Shown here in pieces: positions 11,938 to 26,787 of a stretch of DNA of 64,000 nucleotides. How positions within the stretch are numbered: the first letter of the stretch is position 1; every line of letters starts with the position of its first letter. Made by a program: the position numbers and the translations under genes. The notes under the pieces were generated by a model, which saw only the letters and a program-made list of their open reading frames with translations, had not been told where the DNA came from and did not search any database. The DNA comes from Dryas octopetala (taxonomy: Eukaryota; Streptophyta; Magnoliopsida; Rosales; Rosaceae), in contig OY992832.1 in assembly GCA_963921425.1 (NCBI GenBank), forward strand, positions 21,116,835 to 21,180,834, in the 5' to 3' direction.

Positions 11938-12891
11938 CACTACAACAAATATGGGCAACACTCACCATTTTTTTCCTACATCTATTGCTCCATTAGCAAC
12001 TAAATTGAGTTGGCTAGACCAATTGCCACTATACAGTCACTAAAATGCTGATGGTTGTACAGAATGGGGTGGCTATTGGTCTTCAGCACCCCAAAAATAG
12101 TATGGTTGGCTAACTTCATCAAACCTGACATTGATGTAGACAGCTAGCAAGCCAACTAATGTGGCAGTCCAATGCTAAGTGAATCAAACCATTACTGTTT
12201 TGTGGAAGCGTTAGTGGCTGAATCGAGTCACCTTAGAGAATGGTTTCTGAAGTAGTTGCACAATTCATTACTGAAGTGGCTTAGGAATTGCATTTTGCAA
12301 TGGATCTAGCTACTAATATTTGCAAGCCTAACCCTCATTTTATAGTTGCATAAAAGCTGCCTTTTGCAATGGATTCAACCACTAATATATAAGAGCCTTG
12401 CTTTCATTTTATAGTTGCATGAAAACATATATTGGAATAGAAATTAATTTGAAATTTATAAATTTGTAAATTAAGCACGTTCTGCAGTACATGATGTAGA
12501 GCATTTCTTTTATGCTATTCTTGGAAAATACAGTATTTACTGCATGATTTTCAACCTGTATCATGTGCATTTCCAAAGGAATGGAAAATGCATATATACT
12601 AAGAACACTTGACACACAAGCAAGTTTACAAACAAAATTGGAAATTAAAATGGAACCAATTGTACCAGATAACCAAATTGAAGCCAACTGCGCATTTATA
12701 TATTGTAAGTCAACCATTACATACCATAAAATACTTTTAAGTGCTCCAAACTTGTTGACCAAAACATACTAGACCTATCAGCCTGCCATCTCCATTACAT
12801 CACATATTAAAAATCATTCCCCTAAACAAAAGGTCCAAACGGAACCAAGTAGACAGATCAAAACATTGAACACATCATCTTTAACCAAACT

Positions 12892-15467
12892 TGCTGTTAT
12901 ATACCAAGACCATCTAAGTATAAAGTAGCAAGTTCACTCAATTTCACCTCAAGGGGACTATGTTCACTGAACTAAAATACCAATCAAAATACTAGAAATA
13001 GCTTTCTTACTATGATCATATCACCCTGCTCATGGATTAGCTGACATCTCTTCTCCATTGTCAGAAGTGGCCCTCATTCAAATGTAAATTAAGTGTATAC
13101 AAGCTGCTGTGATAATGAGCATATAACAAATACAGAAATCTGCAAGAGAACCAAACAATCATATTTCAGAGTTAGAAACATGCCATTATCGAAGTTAGAA
13201 TTAATAGAAGTGAAAACATACCTTTTGATCATTACCATAAAAAATGGACGGCAAATCATCAACAGACTCTCATGCTAGTCCTAGATCTTCAACCTTATTT
13301 CATAGTTTTGATTCAATCTATATGAATAAGGAAAACATTCAATCTAAAAACAGAAAAGTAATAGAGCATAGCAGGGTTAACATGCAAAGTAGACCTTGTA
13401 AGTACATTAAAACATATATAGAATCAATTATAACACCTAAATTCTCAAATTACTTACACAATAATAAAGAAAATCATTGGACACCTAGAATTAATTATAA
13501 AGGACTAGTTAACTACGTCAACATTCCAACTAATTGGACACATTAGATGAAACTACCTGGGAGGTCCCAAGCCTCACACTTTCTGAGATAAACAACTGGT
13601 ACAACTTTTGACATGAAACTAACCGGAAACCCTTCAACATAGATAACACTTTCTTCATATGTAGGATGAAATTTGAACTCAGGAGGATGATTCTCCTGCA
13701 TTGAATTTTTATTAGTTTGATCGATTAGAATCCCAAACCAAGTACTGAATCGTTAAATAAATTGAGCAAAGCAGCACCTCCAGATCAAAAAAATAAATAA
13801 CCAAATAATCAATTTATAATCAAAGAACAAGAAGCATCAGCCTGACAGTATACCTACAAAAGTCAACCAGAACAAGTGAGAAATACAGTTGAAAACTTGC
13901 AAAAGCATACCCCACAAGATAAAGTCCCAACATTTATCCTTATTAACATATTGGGTAAAAGAATTTTATTATACTTCTAATTTGCACGCAGAATATAATG
14001 GTTTTTTCCTAACAGTATACATACAGACCATAAATAATGATGGTATATATGCATATCACACAACTCTTGTTATGATTTCCCCTAGCAACTGCCATTGCAT
14101 ATATGTGCATTCCAGCCTATGTGAAAAAGAAAGAGTAGTTAGACCAAGGAAATTAATCACATTAGTGCAGACCAATGGTGTACTCTATCATAATATTGAA
14201 GGTTCAAAGCTAAACACCTGACAACCTATGAGTGGAAAAACTGAAATCAAGCGGACCTACTAAATGTCTGAATTGCAGGAACATGTAAGATTTCAACGTA
14301 GAAAACTAATCAGAGATACTAAGATTGCACGAGGAATAAAATCAGTGGGCAGACTAATGAAAGTATTCACCTCACAAGGAAAATCACATAAACACATTTA
14401 ATTGTATAATGACTATGAGTCCTTCACCATGTGAAGATGTAGCAAAGCCCAACAAGGTTATATGCGAGTATAATAAAGTGTTGAGTGCATCTGAACTTAA
14501 AATCATATCTTCAGGCATTGCATAGATATATCAAGAATCATGAAGCATTGAACTGAAAATTAACTTACTGTATTTGAGCCAACAAGCTATACAGCTTTTT
14601 TATCATCATCATCATCATCATCACCGATATAGTTAACAATGTCCTGCTAATATTGATTTCAAGAAGAAAAAAAAAATGTCAGTGATAAAGGTATTATAGA
14701 AAATGTACCACAGATTTCTTAGCGAACTACCCCATATCTTAAAACTTTCATTAAACATTTAAGTCAGTATAAAAACTATAAGATTCTGAAGTGGTAATGG
14801 GTTAGAAAGGAAAAGGAAAAAACTAAGATAATGTCTCTCAATCAAGAATGTATCCACCCATAAAACATGGGCCAATCTGGGGAAGAGTGGGAAAATTAGC
14901 AGCTAACATAGCACCATCAGAATCTACAACAGGTGTCACTACACATCACCTGTAAATCAAATACTTATACAAAAATAATAATAAAAAAGATTAGAGATTT
15001 GCAAAGAAGAAATTAACTTGTAACATGAAAATATACACTTTTTCAGAAAACAAAACATCCCATCAGAAATCTAACATCCAGGCATTAAGCGAAAAAAAAA
15101 CTGCAAAGAACAAAAGTTACCTTTTCCTGCGTTTGGGCATTAAGGCTTCCAGGGCATCTTCGATTCTTTGGGAGAGGAAATCGAGAGGTAGGGACGACAG
15201 AGAGGGAGCTGAGCGAGTGGCTGCTTGTATTTTGAAGTATTTGGGTCTGGGCTTTAGGGTTTTGAAAAGGTCGAGAGGAGAGAGCGAATGAGGGATTGTG
15301 CTCTTGGGTTTCGATGTAGAGGGCCATTGAGGCAGAGAAAAAGAGAGAGACAGAGACAGAGAGGGCGAGCTAGCGAAGGAGTTCGAGAGGGAGAATTTTA
15401 GGGCAAACTGATTTGTCAAAGTGAAGCGAAGAGGGTGAAGAGAGGGATTGGGAAGGATTTTAGGCAA
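12892..15467 (-). pseudogene. Possible captured gene for a plastid-targeted protein
   Basis: Exon-like blocks on the minus strand. Block 1 (15121-15467) opens MPKILPNPSLHPLRF, is Ser-rich and lacks acids for about 60 residues like a plastid transit peptide, then reads SQRIEDALEALMPKRRKR up to a GTAACT donor. A later block (about 13560-13697) follows a 'caatgcag' acceptor and reads ENHPPEFKFHPTYEESV onward to a GTAGTT donor. Weaker blocks at about 13025-13075 and 12892-12955 end SELATLYLDGLG. The reading phases between blocks 1 and 2 do not join, so an exon is missing or decayed. I do not recognise the protein. Its position inside a CACTA-like insertion suggests a captured copy. Confidence 0.4.
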
Positions 15468-15809
15468 ACTAACAATGAAGTAGACAGATTAGACCAACTA
15501 ATTGAAACTCTCAATTGCAGACAGGTTGGTTTAGCACCTCCAGTGTCAATTAGGCGTCTCCCATTTCCTCTCTCCCATCTGTTTGATTATTAGGGTCATA
15601 TAATATGTTAAGCTACTCACATTAATTGGAAGGTTTATGGGTTAGATCTCACAGTGTATTGGAGAGTGTGCCTCAGCAACTATTAATTATTGCTTAACCC
15701 TCCAACTGTTATGCAATTAGTGATTTCACAATAGTGTAAATTCCTCTTATTTCATTTCTCATTGTTTAAGCAGCTGATGCTCAATAGTTGCACCAAATAT
15801 CATTTTTAA

Positions 15810-16877
15810 AGGGAGCAGTTTTGCTCAGCTCCTTTGACTCAGTTGTATGTTCACTTCCCATTTAAAATACTGCCACGTGTTTAAAAAACTAAGAGAAAAA
15901 TAATTTGACAACTCATTTCTTATTTTATCCTTATCTTTTATTACTCAACTTTTTTTTATCACCCGTTAATTTCTCTTTTCTCTTTTATTTAATTATTTCT
16001 AATAATTTTTACTTCTTTTTTTTTTTTGCTCTTCTCCAGTACGCCTCTAGTATTCAAAAAATCACATTCATTTTTTTGGGTCTTCTCATGTATACACATT
16101 TATCTATTTTTTTAATTAATTAAAAAATAAAAATATTCTAACAACACATTTGCAATTCGAACCAAAAAGTCATTTGCAAAGTTTAATCTAAAATGTTGGC
16201 CAAACAAAAATCTAAAACAACTCATTTAATTACATACATAGAAAATCCAATAAAAAAGTTACATGAGTTCAAAAAAAAAAAAAATTATGTCGTTGCAACT
16301 ATTCTTCTCTCTTCAAATGCTGCAACACCTTGAATTGACCTAAGAATTTGTTTGATCTGAAAAGGTCATGTATGAGACAAGAAAGAAGAATTCTTAGGCA
16401 AAAAAAAAAATGTGTTGTTGGATTATTTTTTTTAATTAATTAAAAAAGTAGATAAAAGGTGTATACATGAGAAGACCCAAAAAAATTGGATGTGGTTTTT
16501 TGGGTACTAGAGGCATACTAGAAAAGAGCAAAAAAAAAAAAAAAGCAAAAATTATTAAATGCATGTGGTTTTTTAGATACTAGAGACGTATTGGAGAAGA
16601 GCAAAAAAACAAAAGAAACAAAAATTATTAGAAATAATTAAATAAAAGAGAAAATAAAAATTAATAGGTAATAAAAAAATGGAAAAAAGTTGAGTAATAA
16701 AAGATAAGGATAAAAGTAGAAAAGAGTTGTCAAATTATTTTTCTCTCTCATCATTATAACATCATAAATAATTAAATACAATACATTAACTCATGGTTAG
16801 TTTTTTAAACACGTGGAAATATTTTAGATGGGAGGTGAGCATACACATGAGTTAAAGAAGGTGAGCAAAACTGCTTT
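15810..16877. mobile_element. Foldback MULE with long terminal inverted repeats
   Basis: The first roughly 330 bases (15810-16135) and the last roughly 450 (16430-16877) are inverted copies of each other. The ends read GGGAGCAGTTTTGCTCA and, inverted, AAAGCAGTTTTGCTCA. The flanks are the 9 bp direct repeat catttttaa (15801-15809, 16878-16886), the length made by Mutator-like elements. The right arm carries an internal duplication of the 'gtggttttt..tactagag' segment. No transposase is present. Confidence 0.75.
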
Positions 16878-17081
16878 CATTTTTAATAATGGTTGGTTAG
16901 AATAATTAGTCACCCCCATAAGCCATACCCATATACATTAATTAGTTTTCACAAACTAAAAAGGGGGGTGCCATATGGGTCAAACGCAAAACAGTGTATA
17001 TTGACCAAATTTTTTAGCAATTGCAATCTGCAGCAAATTTGGTTTAAAAAGAAGTGAGCAATGCTCACTTTTCTTGTAGTA

Positions 17082-19343
17082 GTTGAAGCTGCCCATATAT
17101 TAATTTCCATTTGTAATTTGGGGTAATCATAATATTAGTCATTTCAAACTCATGATATCAATTGAGAATTGAGATATCCAACTTCTTGTAAACGCACCCA
17201 ATTTTGGTCAAATATATAGCATTAGTCGTTCCAAAAATAAGGCCAAAATTTATGGGATTATGATCATTTCTGTTGACAATTAATGTAATGCTAAATTCCA
17301 AAGCATATATGAATTACTTTTACTTCAAATATTATAATAGAAAATTAGTTCCGCAACTACAGCCATATTTGGCAATGTGCCGCAACTACAGCCATTCCGC
17401 AATGTGATGAAACTACCGCCCTCGTCGACATTTCACTATAAATACACATGCACATATTTTACGTGTTAATATTTTATGTGCAAAATATATGTACATATTA
17501 TATTTTTAAAATATAATATTAATAAATATACACATATTATAATTAATCATATGATAGTATTAGGGTTACACACATAAATTATTCTCTTGCTGCTATCCTC
17601 AGCTCCCTATTTAAAGTCTAGATCTGCTGTCTCATTTTGGTCTGTCTCCTACCTTATTTTGATGACATCTGTCCATACTTAACAGCCACTTTTACGATTT
17701 TACCACTGTTAATTTTATGAAAAATAAAAAATAAAAAATAAATTATAATCAAGTTTTCCTCCTCCAATCACCGTATGACACCTTGAAGCTTATCTCCTCT
17801 ATCTCCCCAGCTTTCTCTTTGGCTTCCCTATCTCTCCTAGTGACTGCAAGTCCATCATTAAAATCATATATTTTCTACTCACCGATTCTTTTTATATATA
17901 AATTTTAACTCATAAAGTCATAAGTCATAACAAATGGGTAACCTATTGGATTATCACAATTTTTCTTTCTTGCTTTTGTGAAGTGGATCTCCCTAATCCT
18001 TCCCATTGTAGATGTGAGAGGACATGTACGTGTCAACAGTATATGTAGATGACATGAAAGAGATAGAGAAAAAGGAGATTGGGAGATTTGGACTCTCCTA
18101 TTTCTTCTATTGGGCCCCACCTCTTTGTCTCCTTTACCACACCGACTGATATTGCATATCAACCGTCGAATGTTTTCTCGGTTCATATAAAGTAGGTGGG
18201 GAACCCTTAATCTGTTCCTCTTCTAGATATAATATGCTTTTTTGTCCCTAAAACCATTCGAAATATGTCACGTAATATTTCCATAAAACCATTCAAATTT
18301 ACTTGTTGTAGTGATTATGGTTTAGCTATCTAAGGGCATAATAGACAATCAATATCTTGTTGTAGTCACTCAGCACCAAAAATATGCCTCTCTTAATGAT
18401 AGTAGATATGTGCGTGAGGGGGGGGTTGGTTCCACATGTTTTACACTTTTACATGCAATGCAATGTAATGAGTACGTACCTGTAATTAGTGCACCTAAGT
18501 TCCACTAAAGCTCATAGCAAGTCCCTCTATACCAAAATTCAACCTCCAGTAGGCGGTAGCCTAGATCACATTTCACAAGGCCAAAGGGATCGTACGACTC
18601 ACAATCAGTCATAAGTCAAATATATATTGCCGTTCTTACTTATCAAATTAATGGAAAGGAAATGTGAATATAATTACTCTAATATATCCAAGCTAGTGTG
18701 ACACGCAACCTCCATATAAACCGCGTTGTATATAGTCATTATAGCGCCTCCAATTAACCACAGTCAAACTAAAATGTGTACGTCGTGGTTTCCTTGTACA
18801 TATATTTCGATCAATCTCTCTGGGTATTTTCTGTTCATTTTCCGAGCATTCAATATTGTTTTGCAAAGTCAATACTAGCTTAATGCAAAAGGAAAATCAA
18901 TCGGATTGAAGATTTGAATGGAAATGGGAAATTAAAGAGGACACCATGCCACGTACCCAAGTAAAAAATAAAAATTAGCTAAACCGCAAGGGAATGCTCA
19001 TATATATAATGGATATTAAATAGCTGAATATATAATAACAAATTAAAGAGCAAAAAAAAAAAAATAATAATAACAAATTAAGTCATAGTCCTAATAAATT
19101 TCTTTTCATTTTCCAGGAATGTGTGGAAACCAGCTATAGCAAATATTGCACCGTCTGAACATCAACCAAAGCAAGTCGGCAGCTTATAAGATGTGCATGT
19201 AATTTGGGTTATATTTACTTACCATATCTCACATTGTTGAAATTAAATGCACAGGAGGAAATTTCAGTCCAACATACATAGAAATACTTAACCAAACTTC
19301 CCAATACACTACTTTTCTGATCAAACCACAGAGAAATTGCAAC
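17082..19343. other. Array module with orphan promoter
   Basis: No gene. About 17350-17443 matches the promoter of member 5 (36560-36700), including 'ccgcaatgtga.gaaactac' and a TATA box. About 17575-18320 matches 37800-38120. From about 18500 the DNA resembles the distal promoter of other members ('aaagctcatagcaagt', 'aaagtcaatactagct'), leading into member 3. Confidence 0.5.
17437..17443 (+). promoter_or_regulatory. TATA box of an orphan family promoter
   Basis: TATAAAT following a block alignable to the member 5 promoter, including 'gccattccgcaatgtgatga'. No family-type reading frame follows within 300 bases, so the gene body has been lost or replaced by AT-rich DNA. Confidence 0.5.
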
Positions 19344-19350
19344 TATAAAT
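19344..19350 (+). promoter_or_regulatory. TATA box of member 3
   Basis: TATAAAT within 'aattgcaactataaatatg', almost identical to the member 4 promoter at 22042-22057. It lies 120 bases before the ATG at 19470. Confidence 0.65.
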
Positions 19351-19469
19351 ATGTTCACAGCCAAAGGCAAATAAAATGCATAATCAGCTCCAACATCCTT
19401 AATTCGATCATAATATAATATAACATTCATTCAAGTAGTACGTGGTACGTAGCAAAACGCCTAGACAAT

Positions 19470-19634
19470 ATGCCAAAGGATAAAAGCCTCGACGCCAAAA
19501 ACCTCCTTAGGCCCCATACCAGTAAAAAACCGTCTTAGCCAACTGCACCAGTTCAAGACCGTCAACCAACTGAGCAGCCAAGTGGTCAAGAATGCCTAGG
19601 AATGAAGGGCAATAAGCACAAATCTGGAGGGTAA
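19470..19634 (+). pseudogene. Small-protein family member 3, nonsense-disrupted
   Basis: It opens MPKDKSLDAKNLLRPH and is closed after 22 codons by TAG at 19536-19538, where member 4 has CAG: a single C to T change. The frame stays open afterwards to a second stop at 19632-19634, with PSGQECLG (shared with member 5's TAQECLG) and KHKSGG near its end. The promoter and start are intact, so it may still be transcribed, but only a 22-residue peptide would be made. Recent decay is inferred. Confidence 0.65.
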
Positions 19635-19739
19635 AGAAAGGGAATGGTGGGTCGTCTCAGAAGAATGCTAAAGACTGCTTGTCATTCAGTAATTAAGGAC
19701 AAGCAGAAAGGGGAGACAACTAAATGGAAACAAGCTATA

Positions 19740-21461
19740 TCTAGGGAAGTGGCGGTGATGATTTAAGAATTGATATTTATTATTTTTGTAATCGATTTAC
19801 AATATTCTTGTTTTTGTTACTAGAAGAGTCAAGAGGCACATATGTCCTATACTCCTATATATGTATCAGTTGGTAACTTGGTATATATAATTGTTTTTGG
19901 AAACTTGAAAATGGGTGGCTGCAGTCTAAGAATAAATCCCATAAACTTGAGAGGGTGTTAGAATTAATGATAAAATTTTAAAATAGTAAATCATGTTAAA
20001 TTGTCACATAAATTAATAAATAACACTTTTGGTCTATTAAACACCTGGTCAGAATCAATTTGGCGTGCCAAGTTGGTTTTAAGAGCTCCAAGAGGGTTAC
20101 CGAAGGATGGCAAAGTTTGCCATATGGTATGGCATGTGTAAATTTACTGGGAATCTGTGCTGAAAAGCAAATGTGTCCGAGGCCCACTTGATTATTAACT
20201 TGCCTCGTGCTCCGAATTTATACTCTGGTTGATTCCTAAAAATCAAAACTTTCAAACATTGTGTTGCTATTCATTCAACCTTCCATCTCAAAACTATCAT
20301 GGGTACGTGAGGCTGGTATTTGGTGAATTTGACTTTTTTGGGGTTGGTGGGCCATTTGCAACATCATCGATCAACTGGTTATTAGTTTTGTTAGACGTTC
20401 TTCTAGGACACCATTAGTTACTAGTGCCTTGCTAATATGACTAGTGCGTGCATGAGTACTGTTCACTGCATATTTGTCCTCATCATTCAATTATGGAACG
20501 TTTGCACTTCTTGGTTTCTTTAATTTCTTGCATGTAATTGTGTCATGTTGATGTTGCCCATTAAATTCCAGTTGTTTAATTAGGGTACTCATAATTATAG
20601 TCATTAATACAAAAGTCATCCTTACTGTATAAGACCAAACAGTAAACTATTATATATTAATTTGGCAAACACTTTTAAGAATCTAGAACTGCATTTTCAA
20701 AGAACAATATTTCCCTCTGTCTTTGGTTGGATCGAGGAGCTCCTCCAACACCCTCTCACAGAGCATATCCTTTTTTATTAATTTTTTCATTCTAAATAAG
20801 TATAACATCTATCCCAAATCTGCCAGATTATGTTTCATTTTTTTTTAACTTGATCAAACGGTCCATATATGTAGGGATACTTGCTCCAAGACATTGACTA
20901 CGTACCCTTGCAATTGTTTTGCTTGGTGCGTTTGACCACTTACGTCCATAACACCAAGTGAAAGTTTGACCACTTAGGTGTGTTTGACCACCTGACATGC
21001 TTGGTGTTATAAGATTTAGATATTAATTTGCATAAGTAATTTCACACATTGTGACATTGTGCCATTGTGTTTGTGCGATGAGCATTGCTCTGCTTGGCCG
21101 ACACGACAACATCACTCTTGGTTAAGCTTTCACATGTTTTTATGATCTTATCAATCTAATATATGCCAATGATTTGAAAATTTTTCTTGAATTTGATTTT
21201 TCTTATTGGAGATCTGATTAAACATAAGCTCAATTCAATGGTGGCTTGGCATGTATATGTCTAGAAGACTAGAACTAATTAAGGTCTAAATTACAACTCT
21301 TAAATTGCAGGGGCAAAGGTCTAGAACTAATACCACGTCAGATATCTAAATTAAAAATAAAAACAAAACCTAAAAAGTAAGAGGGAGGGGGGAGTCGGAA
21401 GGTTCAGCTGACCCTTGTGGGCCTTAGAGTTGGTAATAACTTGGTATGCTTTGATTAAGTT
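19740..21461. other. Array modules after member 3
   Basis: No gene. 19750-19880 is a conserved 3' block with 'caatattcttgtttttgtta' and 'gtcaagaggcacatatg' (copies at about 22430 and 46085-46200). About 19955-20215 is a dispersed repeat with a diverged copy at about 47575-47880. About 20305-20880 is the 'ggttggtatttggtg..ttgac' module, very similar to 38150-38700. About 20900-21120 holds short repeats of 'gtttgaccactta'. Confidence 0.5.
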
Positions 21462-21605
21462 GGTAGATTTGATTTAACCTTTGTCTTTTTCCAAAAACAA
21501 AAGACTGGTAGATTTGATTAACCTTTTTCTTTTTCCAAAAACAAAAGGCTGGTAGATTTGATTTAACCTTTTTCTTTTTCCAAAAACAAAAAGTTGGTAG
21601 ATTTT
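21462..21605. repeat. Tandem repeat, 45 bp x 3
   Basis: Units start at 21462, 21507 and 21551, with a partial fourth at 21596. Each reads 'ggtagatttgatttaacctt', then 'tctttttccaaaaacaaaa'. The minus-strand open frame across it is only the repeat translated. Confidence 0.9.
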
Positions 21606-21840
21606 TACATTGGTTCTGGGGGTAATGGAACATTTGCAGCACCATCAACTCGTCATTATTTTAATAATTTTGATGGATACGTTCTTTTTAGGAAGCGAGT
21701 GGCTTGCTAATATGACTGGTACATATTTGGGCCCCACCTACCATATATTTGTTCCTCACTTACCATGTAGAGATTCGGGGTTATACTTACCACACCTCTA
21801 AGTTGTTGAAATTAAATGCACAGGCGGAAATTCCAGTCCA

Positions 21841-22000
21841 ACATACATTACTTTTCTGAAGAATACAGTCCAAAAAAAACTTCCCACATACATTACTTTT
21901 CTGAAGAATACATACATTACTTTTCTGAAGAATACAGTCCAAAAAAAACTTCCCACATACATTACTTTTCTGAAGAATACAGTCCAAAAAAAAACTTCCC
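21841..22000. repeat. Promoter tandem repeat of member 4, 45 bp units
   Basis: Units 21841-21885, 21886-21909 (short), 21910-21954 and 21955-22000, each beginning acatacattacttttctgaa and ending in cttccc. Member 3 has a single degenerate version (about 19276-19320). The array ends about 50 bases before the TATA box of member 4, so copy number could alter its transcription. The open frames on both strands here are repeat artefacts. Confidence 0.9.
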
Positions 22001-22048
22001 TAATCCCAATACAGTACTTTTCTGAGCAAACCACGAAAAAATTGCAAC

Positions 22049-22055
22049 TATAAAT
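22049..22055 (+). promoter_or_regulatory. TATA box of member 4
   Basis: TATAAAT only 46 bases before the ATG at 22101, which implies a leader of about 15-20 bases, far shorter than for members 1 and 2. Confidence 0.65.
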
Positions 22056-22100
22056 ATGCTGATGCATAAGCAGCTGCAACATCCTTAACTCAATCACAAT

Positions 22101-22322
22101 ATGCCAAAGGATAAAAGCCTCGAAGCCAAAAACCTCCTTGGACACCATAACAATGAAAAGCCGTCTCAGCCAACTGTGCCGGCTCAAGAAGCAACTAGGC
22201 AGCCAAGCCCTAAAACATGTCTAGCAATTAAGAACAATGAGTCCGGAAGAAAGAAAGGCAAAGGTGCTTCGTCGTCTCAGCAGCATATTTCTGCTAAAGA
22301 AGGTTTGTCATTCAGTAATTAA
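22101..22322 (+). CDS. Small basic protein, family member 4
   Basis: Intronless, 73 residues: MPKDKSLEAKNLLGHH, a Pro/Gln/Thr-rich middle, then SGRKKGKGASSSQQ and a tail ending EGLSFSN not seen in members 1 and 2. The motif S-L-(D/E)-A-(K/Q)-N-L-L-G links it to members 1 and 2, and the first 14 residues to member 3. There is no signal peptide or membrane segment. The frame is open with no disruption, and the TATA box is intact. The function is unknown. Confidence 0.6.
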   Translation: MPKDKSLEAKNLLGHHNNEKPSQPTVPAQEATRQPSPKTCLAIKNNESGRKKGKGASSSQQHISAKEGLSFSN

Positions 22323-25834
<3,512 letters not shown>

Positions 25835-26787
25835 AGTTACCCTAAAAAAATTATGGCAGAGATTGCCGAAATCCTTGAAAAAAAACTAAAATCCTTTTAA
25901 TAAAATTGCGGGCGTGCCACTGTCTTTCGGCCAAAATGGCCGATCCACAGGCTGAATTCTTTTCTCTTTTGCACCAAAATCTAACTTCTAATCAAACTAA
26001 TTGTGTAGCGAGTAAAGGAACGTAAAACTCACCTAGGTTCTTGACTGCCTTGATCCTCAAGGACTTTAAATATTTGGTGAAACGATGACCGTATGCTCGA
26101 AATTAAAGACACGGCGAATGAGTGCTTGAGTAATTGGGTGCAAAGAGATATTGTGAACTTTAATATAAAAAGTATGAATAATCTGGTTATCTTAAAACTG
26201 AGTGACAATGGTAGTTCGAACCACAAATCTTATACTAAAAGTAAACTAGAATTAAAGGTAATCACTCCTTAGAATAAAATCAATACCAAGAGTAATTAGA
26301 ATCGTAGTAGAGCAAAAACTTAGAACAAGGTTCTTATATTGAAGAAAACTAAAGGAAATAAAGAACACGTGATGATCTTGAGAATTCTGAGAGGATTTGT
26401 CGAAAAGCTTGTACTTGATTTGTGTGAGATGTCTTGATTTGTGTGAGATGTCTTGAGAGAGAGATTTTCCTTCCAATGCCTTGCTTTATATAATGATCAG
26501 CCCCCTAGGGTTAAGAAACTCTTTCCTACTTGACTTTGGACTTCTATTTCCTTCTTGATCTTTTCCTTTCTTTACGCCCAAGTCACTGAGCTCTTGCCTT
26601 ATCTTGATTTAGTATTCTTATCCTGTCAAGGACTCTCGGCTAAAAAAGGAAACCTTTTTTAAACATTCTGACAATTCGGGTCTTTCTATAACACGCCGTG
26701 GGCTTCAAATTCAACCATAAGTGGACTTTGCTTATGACATTGGGCTTGATCGTGATTTCGGCCCAAAACCAAAATAGGGTGTAAACA
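25835..26787 (-). mobile_element. Solo LTR of a retrotransposon
   Basis: A 953 bp block with the 5 bp direct repeat aagac on both sides (25830-25834, 26788-26792). Read on the minus strand it starts TGTTTACACCCTATTTTGG, a typical LTR start, and ends GGGTAACT (expected CA end altered). The paralogous site at about 9221-9245 is uninterrupted. No internal region is present, so a recombination-derived solo LTR is inferred. Open frames inside are not coding. Confidence 0.75.

Larger units (their letters stand above)
11938..17081. mobile_element. CACTA-like insertion carrying gene exons
   Basis: The left edge reads CACTACAACAAATATGGG and the right edge ends TTTTCTTGTAGTA, imperfect inverted CACTA termini. 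The paralog at about 35090-35120 reads straight through ('gcatgttgaagctgccc'), and here that sequence is split at exactly these points, so an insertion of about 5.1 kb is well supported. The 3 bp duplication is not clean (gtt and an extra aat on the left). Short repeats such as 'gcaatagttg' and 'ccaactaattg' lie near both ends, as in CACTA subterminal regions. It contains exon-like blocks of a host gene on the minus strand and a later MULE insertion. Confidence 0.6.

Noticed and set aside
15085-15327. 80-codon minus-strand frame starting MALYIETQ
   Set aside because: It overlaps the better candidate frame 15121-15467, which has a transit-peptide-like start and ends at a splice donor.
18295-18320. 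'cttgttgtagtg' as a CACTA right end
   Set aside because: The same sequence in the same context occurs in the duplicated copy at about 38080, so it belongs to the array module.
21787-22187. Minus-strand frames of 66 and 129 codons with repeated blocks
   Set aside because: They are translations of the 45 bp tandem repeat.
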